A program made the translations under genes and the position numbers. This document shows positions 1 through 5,227 of a stretch of DNA of 5,334 bases, piece after piece. Below the pieces are notes generated by a model, which saw only the letters and a list, made by a program, of their open reading frames with translations, did not search any database and had not been told where the DNA came from. Source of the DNA: Bacillota bacterium (GTDB lineage: Bacteria; Bacillota_B; Desulfitobacteriia; Desulfitobacteriales; Desulfitobacteriaceae); assembly GCA_021779415.1 (NCBI GenBank), contig JAJYAS010000287.1, positions 1 through 5,334 on the forward strand. Reading direction: 5' to 3'. Each line of letters begins with the position of its first letter. The first letter of the stretch is position 1.

Positions 1-361
1 TATCCCCTTTTTTCACCACATAAACTTCATGCGCCGGTTTAGGGGCTGGCGTTGGGCAATGGTGATAATGTTGTTGCATCATAGGTTCACCACACGGCGA
101 GCAAGCCATCGGTCCACCGAGATCCAGCGAAACAAAACCGGGATCTGCGTCAACATCAAGATTAACTAATCCACTTGGCGGATACATTCCAGGCCCACCA
201 GCCATCGGCATTCCTTGCATCCCTGGCATCATCCCTTGCATCCCTGGCATACCTTGCATTCCCGGCATCATCCCTTGCATTCCTTGCATACCTGACATAT
301 CAGACATTCCCTGCATTCCAGGGGCCTGAGTTGGATTATAAGCAACGGAACGTAATTCCAT
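1..361 (-). CDS. Met-rich LysM-domain protein, N-terminal part (cut by window edge)
   Basis: The first 120 residues are visible and the gene runs off the left edge. The start is ATG at 361, preceded by an excellent AAAGGAGGAAA site at 367-377. Residues 15-53 are a low-complexity Gly-Met tract with Met at nearly every third position, including a perfect 13-residue tandem duplication (27-39 and 40-52). Residues 64-83 are a short acidic, hydrophobic stretch. Residues 87-102 hold a Cys/His cluster (C87, C90, H98, H100, H101, C102). Then comes a Pro/Ala linker and, from about 112, EVYVVKKGD, the typical opening of a LysM peptidoglycan-binding domain. In spore formers, LysM proteins such as SafA act in coat assembly, but there the LysM domain is at the very N-terminus, so this is not a clear SafA. 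I infer a wall- or spore-associated protein; the Met/Cys/His content could bind copper or another soft metal, which is speculative. The LysM call rests on about nine residues. Confidence 0.8.
   Translation of the reverse strand, partial: MELRSVAYNPTQAPGMQGMSDMSGMQGMQGMMPGMQGMPGMQGMMPGMQGMPMAGGPGMYPPSGLVNLDVDADPGFVSLDLGGPMACSPCGEPMMQQHYHHCPTPAPKPAHEVYVVKKGD
206..283 (-). repeat. 39-bp tandem duplication coding for a Gly-Met-rich 13-mer
   Basis: Two adjacent 39-base units (245-283, then 206-244 in reading direction) encode the identical peptide GMQGMMPGMQGMP. They differ at five bases, all synonymous third positions of Gly or Pro codons. The units sit inside a wider degenerate Gly-Met-X tract at 203-319. 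The repeat stays in frame and is part of the LysM gene. Confidence 0.9.
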
Positions 362-425
362 AATAATTTCCTCCTTTAAATTGCATTAAGTGATCTTGAA
401 TTGTTTTCTGCTCTTTACCTATTAA

Positions 426-452
426 CAATATATGGTAATTAACGGGTAGTGT
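426..452 (-). promoter_or_regulatory. Possible sporulation-type promoter of the LysM gene
   Basis: On the minus strand there is AC (451-452), 16 bases, then CATATATTG (426-434). This is one base off the Bacillus SigK pattern (AC, 16-17 bases, CATAnnnTA); its first eight bases are also 7/8 to the SigE -10 consensus, without a matching -35. I saw no good sigma-A promoter between the upstream terminator and the gene. These consensus sequences are loose, so this is only a candidate. Confidence 0.25.
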
Positions 453-489
453 GTTTGTACCTTTAAAATTTAAAACTTATTTTTAAATG

Positions 490-520
490 AAAAAAGCTGA
501 CCTTCTTGGCCAGCTTTTTT
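490..520 (-). terminator. Rho-independent terminator after the DUF1858 gene
   Basis: Read on the minus strand, GCTGGCC pairs with GGTCAGC across a 5-base AAGAA loop and is followed by six T. One pair is a G-U wobble on this strand but an A-C mismatch on the plus strand, so the minus orientation fits better. It begins about 35 bases past the DUF1858 stop codon and separates that gene from the LysM gene. Confidence 0.85.
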
Positions 521-555
521 CTAAATTACTGCGAATTACTATGAACAACTGTGAA

Positions 556-753
556 TTAAACAGTCGCTATTGCCTTGTTCAATTGTGCCACCAGTTCATC
601 TACATTCCGCCCATGGGTTAAGGCGGCGCCTTCAATACTTTCCATTGTGGAAGAAGGACATCCTAAACAATGCATTCCAAGCTCTAGAAAAACCTGAACA
701 GTTTGCGGATATAATTTCAACACTTGGCCCACTGTCATTTCTTTAGTTAACAT
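556..753 (-). CDS. DUF1858 / hybrid-cluster-protein-associated redox disulfide domain protein
   Basis: A complete 65-residue cytoplasmic protein consisting of a single DUF1858 domain (the family also described as the hybrid-cluster-protein-associated redox disulfide domain). The N-terminal TKEMTVGQVLKLYP, the central LGMHCLGCP with the CxxC pair C29/C32, and the C-terminal helix around DELVAQLNKAI are hallmarks of the family. Members are small proteins or domains found mostly in anaerobes. The Cys pair is thought to be redox-active or ligand-binding, but the biochemical role is not established. The start is ATG at 753, with AAAGGAGGAA at 761-770. The gene has its own sigma-A promoter (798-826) and terminator (490-520), so it is probably monocistronic. 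No hybrid cluster protein gene is visible nearby. Confidence 0.9.
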   Translation of the reverse strand: MLTKEMTVGQVLKLYPQTVQVFLELGMHCLGCPSSTMESIEGAALTHGRNVDELVAQLNKAIATV

Positions 754-797
754 ATCATATTTCCTCCTTTGGATTCCTCAGTAAACTACTCGGTTTT

Positions 798-826
798 ATT
801 ATAAATCAAACTTATTAAAGTAGCAA
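798..826 (-). promoter_or_regulatory. Sigma-A promoter of the DUF1858 gene
   Basis: On the minus strand, TTGCTA (-35, 821-826), a 17-base spacer and TATAAT (-10, 798-803, exact consensus). The predicted start lies near 790, giving a leader of about 38 bases that carries the AAAGGAGGAA ribosome site. No terminator is evident between the upstream MetE-like gene (stop at 879) and this promoter, so some read-through into this gene is possible. Confidence 0.75.
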
Positions 827-878
827 GCCCTGACACTCATCGTGACATCCTATTATTTCTTGCGAATTGAATTCCCGT

Positions 879-1946
879 TTAACGATATTCAGAAGCAAGT
901 TGAAACAAAAGTTTATAGACATGGTCAGCTAATTCAGCCTTAAGTGTTCCTGTCCCACAGCTCGGTGTTATCATACTCTGTTGGCGTAGAAGCGATTCGT
1001 TGACCCCACGTTTGACGAGTTCTGCTACGTTTCCTTCTAAACGAAGTTTAAGGCTTTGAGTGGTTTCTTCCCATGCTACAGGATTCGTGGGAACAATCCC
1101 CCAAGAAAGAATTCCACCTCGTGCCAAAAATCTATTTAAAGGCTCTGCTAAAACCACCATACTCTGCATGTAATCATACGCATCAAAATTCACAACCTGA
1201 ATATCAGAGTCAAAAAGAAGTGTCCAATCCATCCCTGCGCAAACATGTACCCCAGGAATTCCACCCTGGCGGAGAATCCCGTCGATAATCGTATTCAGCT
1301 CTGCAATAAGTTGCTCTCTATTTAATGTAACATGAGTTGATGCCCCAAAAGCATAAAGCCCGGGATCGTCAATCGTCATCAACACAGGTAATGCAAATTT
1401 CCGAAGTCGTTTAGTCTGCCACTCAGCATGCACTGCAAGGGTTTTGACCAGCATATCTCTGAGAGTATCGTCATAATAGCATGACCGTCTGTTTTTATCT
1501 GTGATTTGCATTCCCAGTGTCAACGAACCACTAACCTGTCCTTTTAGCAGCACAGCATCCCGTGTTCCATGACGTTCAAGATCACGACAAAATGCTTCAA
1601 ACCCTTCTCCGCCCTGAGCACTGAACCCAAAACGTTCTAGAGCATGTTCTTCCCCCTCAATCGCCTCTAAATAAAGTGTGTAAAACGTCGTCATCCGCTC
1701 TACCCAATCCGTCGCCTCAAATTGAAACTTCGGATCTGAGACATTACCGATAACGCCTGTCCCGACCAAGGCATTGAGGTATTGCCCTACAAATGAGCTT
1801 TCCGCTCCAAGTCCTGGAAGTTGAGGCCAATGTGGGGCCAGCGGAACACTCTTCCAAATTAACTCCAAAGCATCTTCACCGTTGGTATGAGGAACACTTC
1901 CAACCCCGGTAGCAAGAAAATGCGGTTTAAAACCTTCGTTTTGCAT
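879..1946 (-). CDS. MetE/UROD-like superfamily protein, putative zinc-dependent methyltransferase
   Basis: A complete 355-residue protein resembling the C-terminal catalytic barrel of cobalamin-independent methionine synthase (COG0620-type, UROD/MetE-like superfamily) with no MetE N-terminal domain. Family marks in order: ATGVGSVPH at 12-20, LKGQVSGSLTLG at 134-145, MTIDDPGLYAFG at 190-201, HVCAGMD at 234-240, WGIVPTN at 282-288 and TPSCGTGTL at 327-335. His234, Cys236 and Cys330 fit the MetE zinc ligands (H641, C643 and C726 in E. coli); the Glu665 position appears to be Asp255 in VVNFDAYD. I infer methyl transfer to or from a zinc-bound thiol; donor and acceptor are unknown. It could be a core-MetE that takes methyl groups from a corrinoid protein, or an uncharacterised paralogue. 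The start ATG follows AGGAAGAGG at 1954-1962. It lies 33 bases after the GH2-like gene without a promoter, so it is the second gene of that operon. Confidence 0.82.
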   Translation of the reverse strand: MQNEGFKPHFLATGVGSVPHTNGEDALELIWKSVPLAPHWPQLPGLGAESSFVGQYLNALVGTGVIGNVSDPKFQFEATDWVERMTTFYTLYLEAIEGEEHALERFGFSAQGGEGFEAFCRDLERHGTRDAVLLKGQVSGSLTLGMQITDKNRRSCYYDDTLRDMLVKTLAVHAEWQTKRLRKFALPVLMTIDDPGLYAFGASTHVTLNREQLIAELNTIIDGILRQGGIPGVHVCAGMDWTLLFDSDIQVVNFDAYDYMQSMVVLAEPLNRFLARGGILSWGIVPTNPVAWEETTQSLKLRLEGNVAELVKRGVNESLLRQQSMITPSCGTGTLKAELADHVYKLLFQLASEYR

Positions 1947-1979
1947 AACTTAACCTCTTCCTATAAATAAAATACTAGT

Positions 1980-4106
1980 TTAAGGCCTTAACATATGCCA
2001 CAGATAAAACCAATCTGCAACGTGAAAAGAAACCCAAACAAACAGTATACCAGCCAATACACCGGGCACCCAGAAGAATGGGAGGTAATGCCCTCCTACA
2101 CGCCGGATATCACGAATACGAATGGGCAAAAACAAACTCACGAGAACAATATAACCAAGAATCGGAATATAGATCGGCAACCCCCAGGGCAACAAAGCCC
2201 ACCCGATTGCGATAATTACAGCAAAAAGATAGCGTCTTTCCAACCAATAAACAAGTCCAACGACATGTGGGGCATCTGGCATATGTGGGGCTACCACGCC
2301 AACCTGAAGCAATCGAATAAGCATGAATAAGACGCCCAACATCGCCCAGATTAACCAAGGGGACTGTGCCTGTATCACTTCGATTCCAGGCCATAAATGT
2401 GAGAACCATGGGCTATAATGGATTGGGATGCGAAAGATTCCGGAGGTTATCAACCCCGCCAGCATCCCTTCGCGGGCCAATACGAGCACCCCATCCCAGA
2501 ACCACGCCCTACGTACTTGACGTTTTGGTTTTCTGGAACAAATTTCCTTGTAGCGCCAGGTTACTGACCGAATATTCATCCAAACTAGGAAAATCATGAG
2601 CAAAGCCCACGTCTCGGCAACCATGGGTTCCTTGAGCCAACTAACCTTAGGAGGTAAAGGTTTCTCGACTGAAACTTGCCCCCATGCTCCTTGAATCTTG
2701 TTTCCCTGAATATAAAGTGACTGTTCTGGTGAGAGTCCTGTGAGAACTGCAGGAGATGTCCTAAGGGCAAAAGCCAAATCGGGTTGAACCACTTTTGTAG
2801 ACTGCTGAAAATAGGTTTGGGCCAAGGGGTCCGTATCTAACCCCTTGCCCACTGTCCAAGCCCACAATGAGGGGTGAAGCATTTTCTCGGCAACGGTTTT
2901 TTGAAAAGCTCCCGGTTGAGGAAGTCGGCTGGAAGGGATCAACTCAACGGGCAATTCAGCCCATAAACCCATACCCACTCGGTCTGCAGCTTGTAACCAG
3001 AGGTCATCGGGAATTTGTCCAATAAAATAGATTAAGTTTATCCCATTTTTTCGTTGCGATTGTAACCAAGATTCCAACTGTCCATCATGTCGGAGCCGAT
3101 ATTCCTCTTGCGGAGTTAAAGCCTCCCCTTGGATTGGGACCACTTGATCATTCAAGACCAGCTTCCCAGCCTTTAGAGAGATTGATCGGAGACCCACGGG
3201 CAGGGCTAACTCATCAAGGTCCCCCTTACTGTTGGTCACCGTTAAGTTAAGCTGATAGAGAAACGGGGTTTGCATTGTCCAACGCCGAGCATCTGGAATA
3301 GAAAAGGTCAACGTCACAGGTTGACGATCTGAATCTTCCTGAGCTTGTACTGTGAGGGTTTGTTCCGCCACCCCAGATGAACCATCAGAGAGCATGCCAT
3401 AAACTGTCCATGGTCCCTCCTGCGAAAAACCATGATGCATCAAATCTGCCTTGACCGTCACCTGCGCGGTCGTCTGATTCCAGGAAACATTCACTTGCGG
3501 TAGAGCTAGAGTCGTTTCTACCACCGCTTCTAATTGAATTCCACCCGTAATATACCCCGATTTCGGCCAAGCGGACCCCAATAGCATGGCGCGTTGCTCT
3601 GCACTCCCAGCCAGTTCAACCACCAAAATGTTATCCTCTCCATAGCGAAACGCCTTGGCTGGGATCTCTAGTCCGTCTACACCACCGCTTCCTTCAAATT
3701 CACCAACTTTCTGACCGCTTCCGATCCCATTCAAGTAAACATTCGCATGTCCATACACTCCATTAAATGTAAGTAACATGGTCCTAGAGCTCCATTCTCC
3801 CGGGACCCGTAGCCGTTTAGCCACCACTGTAAATCTTTCACTTGAAGGGAGGCTCAACGACCGCCCTCTTGTTAAAAAAGATTGTTCATTTTTCCCTTGA
3901 GCTCGTTCAGATTCCGTAGTCCAGGCCTGGCGCAGTGAAGAGAACTGATCCCAGCTCCCATTCAAATTCTGGGTAAACCGTGTCGTGCTTATCACACTCT
4001 GTCCAGCTTGAAGAGACTCTCCCGAAGGGGTTTGCCAGTACCACCAAAGTGCGCCTATAGCTGCTATAAATAAAATAATAATGATCATTAACCGACGATT
4101 GAACAT
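1980..4106 (-). CDS. Membrane-anchored GH2-like protein lacking the catalytic acid/base, with C-terminal membrane domain
   Basis: Numbered from ATG at 4106 (708 residues). Residues 6-24 are a signal anchor after a basic start. About 40-195 match the GH2 sugar-binding jelly roll (VPGEW, NVYLNG, and GGI at 188-190 before the next strands). About 200-305 look like the GH2 Ig-like domain. About 305-490 look like a shortened GH2 barrel (KLVLNDQVVPIQG; ADRVGMGLWAELP; HPSLWAW at 411-417). In active GH2 enzymes that last motif continues to GNE with the acid/base Glu; here it reads GKG (420-422). PMVAET (494-499) could retain the nucleophile Glu498, but it abuts a membrane helix. About six helices follow (499-512, 538-558, 582-600, 626-641, 643-661, 676-696), with the basic stretch RKPKRQVRR between the first two. 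Charges predict an outside GH2-like domain. I infer a glycan-binding or structural membrane protein. It is first in an operon with the MetE-like gene. A TTG start at 4130 is possible but less likely. Confidence 0.8.
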   Translation of the reverse strand: MFNRRLMIIIILFIAAIGALWWYWQTPSGESLQAGQSVISTTRFTQNLNGSWDQFSSLRQAWTTESERAQGKNEQSFLTRGRSLSLPSSERFTVVAKRLRVPGEWSSRTMLLTFNGVYGHANVYLNGIGSGQKVGEFEGSGGVDGLEIPAKAFRYGEDNILVVELAGSAEQRAMLLGSAWPKSGYITGGIQLEAVVETTLALPQVNVSWNQTTAQVTVKADLMHHGFSQEGPWTVYGMLSDGSSGVAEQTLTVQAQEDSDRQPVTLTFSIPDARRWTMQTPFLYQLNLTVTNSKGDLDELALPVGLRSISLKAGKLVLNDQVVPIQGEALTPQEEYRLRHDGQLESWLQSQRKNGINLIYFIGQIPDDLWLQAADRVGMGLWAELPVELIPSSRLPQPGAFQKTVAEKMLHPSLWAWTVGKGLDTDPLAQTYFQQSTKVVQPDLAFALRTSPAVLTGLSPEQSLYIQGNKIQGAWGQVSVEKPLPPKVSWLKEPMVAETWALLMIFLVWMNIRSVTWRYKEICSRKPKRQVRRAWFWDGVLVLAREGMLAGLITSGIFRIPIHYSPWFSHLWPGIEVIQAQSPWLIWAMLGVLFMLIRLLQVGVVAPHMPDAPHVVGLVYWLERRYLFAVIIAIGWALLPWGLPIYIPILGYIVLVSLFLPIRIRDIRRVGGHYLPFFWVPGVLAGILFVWVSFHVADWFYLWHMLRP

Positions 4107-4113
4107 AAGACGG

Positions 4114-4121
4114 CCCCTTTT
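4114..4121 (-). promoter_or_regulatory. Ribosome binding site deciding the start of the GH2-like gene
   Basis: AAAAGGGG lies 7 bases before ATG 4106. The longer in-frame reading would begin at TTG 4130, where the only purine-rich element, GGAAG, is almost touching the codon. I therefore chose the ATG; the eight extra residues would only extend the cytoplasmic leader of the anchor. Confidence 0.6.
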
Positions 4122-4163
4122 ATTTATCAAACTTCCATGCCCCTATTAAGCATAAACGGATCA

Positions 4164-4180
4164 TGAAAATTACAATTTCA
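4164..4180 (-). promoter_or_regulatory. Short inverted repeat in the leader of the GH2-like operon
   Basis: TGAAATTGTAATTTTCA, with 5-base arms TGAAA/TTTCA, lies just downstream of the predicted -10 element of this operon, a position suitable for an operator. On the minus strand, TTGTAAT inside it matches 6 of 7 bases of a PerR-box half site, but the other half is poor. AT-rich sequence gives such matches often, so confidence is low. Confidence 0.2.
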
Positions 4181-4189
4181 AGTCAAAAC

Positions 4190-4219
4190 TTTATAGACAT
4201 ATTCGTGATAGAATGTGAA
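4190..4219 (-). promoter_or_regulatory. Probable promoter of the GH2-like / MetE-like operon
   Basis: On the minus strand, TTCACA (-35, 4214-4219), an 18-base spacer and TATAAA (-10, 4190-4195): 5/6 at each hexamer. It lies between the perR terminator (4236-4283) and the start at 4106, implying a leader of about 75 bases. A nearby TTGACT (4180-4185) has no adequate -10 at the right spacing. Confidence 0.45.
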
Positions 4220-4235
4220 AATCCTTGCAGTTCGT

Positions 4236-4283
4236 AAAAAAACCCACTGGAAACTGGCACTTAGAACCAAGTTCCCAATGGGT
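4236..4283 (-). terminator. Strong Rho-independent terminator after perR
   Basis: On the minus strand, ACCCATTGGGAACT (4270-4283) pairs over 14 positions, two of them G-U, with AGTTTCCAGTGGGT (4242-4255), closing a loop of about 14 bases, and is followed by a run of T down to 4236. It starts 15 bases past the perR stop and isolates perR from the operon downstream. Confidence 0.9.
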
Positions 4284-4298
4284 AACATAAAATTCTTT

Positions 4299-4727
4299 CT
4301 AATTCAAAGGTTCATCATTTTGACACTCTGGGCAAATTCCGTAAAACTCCATGCGATGCCCCATTATCAAGAACCCCGACTTCTCCATCACTTCTTGATC
4401 TAACTCCAAGAGTGGGCGATGAAAATCGGCCACTTTACCGCACTTTGAGCATACAACATGATAGTGGTTCCGAGGGTTTCCATCAAAACGGCTCGACATA
4501 TCTCCATATGACAACTCCAGCAGATGCCCATGCTCTTTAAGCATCTTGAGTGTATTATAAATCGTCCCCAAACTCACCCCAGGAAATTTTGCCTTTACAT
4601 GGTGATAAATTTCATCTGCAGTGGGATGAGATTCAGTTTCCAGCAGGAATTCCAAAATTGCCTGCCTCTGCGGTGTAAAACGAACGCCTTTATCCTTTAA
4701 TTGTTTAAGAATCCCAATCGCATCCAT
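4299..4727 (-). CDS. perR: PerR-type peroxide-sensing Fur-family repressor
   Basis: A complete 142-residue regulator of usual Fur-family length. An N-terminal winged helix (about 1-80, including RFTPQRQAILEFL, SHPTADEIY and VSLGTIYNTLKML) is followed by the dimerisation and metal domain. All Bacillus subtilis PerR ligands have counterparts: regulatory Fe/Mn site H34, D82, H88, H90 and D101 (H37, D85, H91, H93 and D104 in B. subtilis), and structural zinc site C93, C96, C132 and C135. Asp rather than Glu at 101 is the feature known to make PerR peroxide-sensitive, which favours PerR over Fur or Zur. Known PerR proteins repress peroxide-defence genes until a ligand His is oxidised by bound iron and peroxide. 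The start is ATG 4727 with GAGAGGG at 4736-4742. The gene has its own promoter, a palindrome at the transcription start and a strong terminator; autorepression is inferred. No classical target such as a peroxidase or rubrerythrin is in the window. Confidence 0.93.
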   Translation of the reverse strand: MDAIGILKQLKDKGVRFTPQRQAILEFLLETESHPTADEIYHHVKAKFPGVSLGTIYNTLKMLKEHGHLLELSYGDMSSRFDGNPRNHYHVVCSKCGKVADFHRPLLELDQEVMEKSGFLIMGHRMEFYGICPECQNDEPLN

Positions 4728-4753
4728 GTCCGCATCCCTCTCATTGCCTATAT

Positions 4754-4773
4754 TTAAACTAATTGTTAATTAG
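4754..4773 (-). promoter_or_regulatory. Candidate operator over the perR transcription start
   Basis: A perfect 6-3-6 palindrome, CTAATTAACAATTAG (4759-4773), begins directly after the perR -10 element and spans the predicted start near 4767. An overlapping 15-mer at 4754-4768 (plus strand TTAAACTAATTGTTA) matches 10 of 14 defined bases of the B. subtilis PerR box TTATAATNATTATAA. The placement suits autorepression. The box match is mediocre, and 10/14 matches also occur elsewhere in this AT-rich DNA, so position and symmetry are the stronger evidence. Confidence 0.4.
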
Positions 4774-4802
4774 ATTTTAAAATAAAATGGGAAATTAGTC
4801 AA
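4774..4802 (-). promoter_or_regulatory. perR: Sigma-A promoter of perR
   Basis: On the minus strand, TTGACT (-35, 4797-4802), a 17-base spacer and TAAAAT (-10, 4774-4779), with 5/6 matches at each hexamer. The start is predicted near 4767, giving a leader of about 40 bases. The stretch at 4803-4897 upstream of it shows no gene or other clear element. Confidence 0.7.
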
Positions 4803-4897
4803 TACTGAAAAAAGAAACACTATTATTTTCCTCTTCCACGACACTTGGGGAACTATTTTCATTCACCTATGCGGTACCCAGTGGTTGGATGGGCACT

Positions 4898-4927
4898 AAA
4901 AAAGGAGAGTCTAAACTCTCCTTTTTT
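4898..4927 (-). terminator. Symmetrical Rho-independent terminator after the ferredoxin gene
   Basis: A perfect 13-base inverted repeat (AAAAAAGGAGAGT / ACTCTCCTTTTTT) around a 4-base loop, with A and T tracts on both sides, so it could work in either direction. It starts 22 bases past the ferredoxin stop. No plus-strand gene ends here, so its evident role is ending the ferredoxin transcript before perR. Confidence 0.9.
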
Positions 4928-4949
4928 ACGAGCATATCAAGCTAGTTGA

Positions 4950-5120
4950 TTACGCTGGATTTGGTGCTTCAACTGGGCAAACACTTGCGCAAGAACCGCA
5001 ATCAATGCAGAGTTCTGCATCAATAACGTATCGATCGTCCCCTTCGCTAATTGCCGAAACTGTGCATTCCCCTTCGCAGGCACCACAACTAATGCATTCC
5101 GAGTTAATAACATATGCCAT
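4950..5120 (-). CDS. 2[4Fe-4S] clostridial-type ferredoxin
   Basis: A 56-residue cytoplasmic electron carrier of typical clostridial ferredoxin length. Two Cys motifs are visible: C9, C12, C15, C19 in ECISCGACEGECT and C38, C41, C44, C48 in LCIDCGSCASVCP. By family rule, cluster I uses C9/C12/C15/C48 and cluster II uses C38/C41/C44/C19. The Pro usually following the fourth Cys of the first motif is Thr20; the second motif keeps Pro49. Such ferredoxins serve pyruvate:ferredoxin oxidoreductase, hydrogenases and other low-potential enzymes; no partner is encoded here. I chose ATG 5120, because the family begins MAYVI and AAAAGGGG (5130-5137) sits 9 bases upstream. The frame stays open to 5204, but the extra residues are unlike any ferredoxin leader and would overlap the promoter. 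It is monocistronic by its own promoter and terminator. Confidence 0.95.
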   Translation of the reverse strand: MAYVINSECISCGACEGECTVSAISEGDDRYVIDAELCIDCGSCASVCPVEAPNPA

Positions 5121-5154
5121 GTAAAACATCCCCTTTTCACCAAACTTCGGAATC

Positions 5155-5183
5155 AATATACCAAAGCTACGGAGAAAAGGCAA
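5155..5183 (-). promoter_or_regulatory. Sigma-A promoter of the ferredoxin gene
   Basis: On the minus strand, TTGCCT (-35, 5178-5183), a 17-base spacer and TATATT (-10, 5155-5160). The -10 is preceded by TGG, an extended TGn motif. The leader would be about 28 bases and carries AAAAGGGG. This also argues against a start upstream of 5120. Confidence 0.7.
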
Positions 5184-5227
5184 GCAATAAGTTATCTTTC
5201 CCATTACTTTCTAGTCTATTCAAATTA

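Noticed and set aside
203..319. Repeats resembling a short CRISPR or satellite array
   Set aside because: The units are contiguous, codon-periodic and in frame with the LysM gene; there are no spacers.
175..363. Plus-strand open frame rich in Leu, Ala and Ser repeats
   Set aside because: It is the antisense of the Gly-Met repeat tract; its repetitive composition is a by-product, and the minus-strand frame has a strong ribosome site and a LysM start.
747..758. Three-codon minus-strand mini-frame (ATG ATA TGT TAA) overlapping the DUF1858 start
   Set aside because: It is likely chance; the ribosome site spacing favours the DUF1858 ATG at 753.
796..812. PerR-box-like match near the DUF1858 promoter
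   Set aside because: About 10/14 matches arise here only because the -10 TATAAT resembles a half site; the second half is not independently convincing.
1073..1288. Plus-strand open frame
   Set aside because: It lies wholly opposite the well-supported MetE-like gene and has no recognisable protein features.
1995..2599. Two plus-strand frames (1995-2330, 2366-2599) and a minus-strand frame at 2110-2409
   Set aside because: All lie within the GH2-like gene in other frames; none shows a domain or convincing ribosome site.
3385..3570. Minus-strand frame inside the GH2-like gene
   Set aside because: It overlaps the main frame over coding sequence for the Ig-like domain; it is a shadow frame.
4215..4403. 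Plus-strand open frame across the perR terminator
   Set aside because: It runs through a strong terminator hairpin and antisense to the perR 3' end, with no family resemblance.
4937..5143. Minus-strand frame overlapping the ferredoxin
   Set aside because: It is in a different frame from the eight-cysteine ferredoxin and lacks features of its own.
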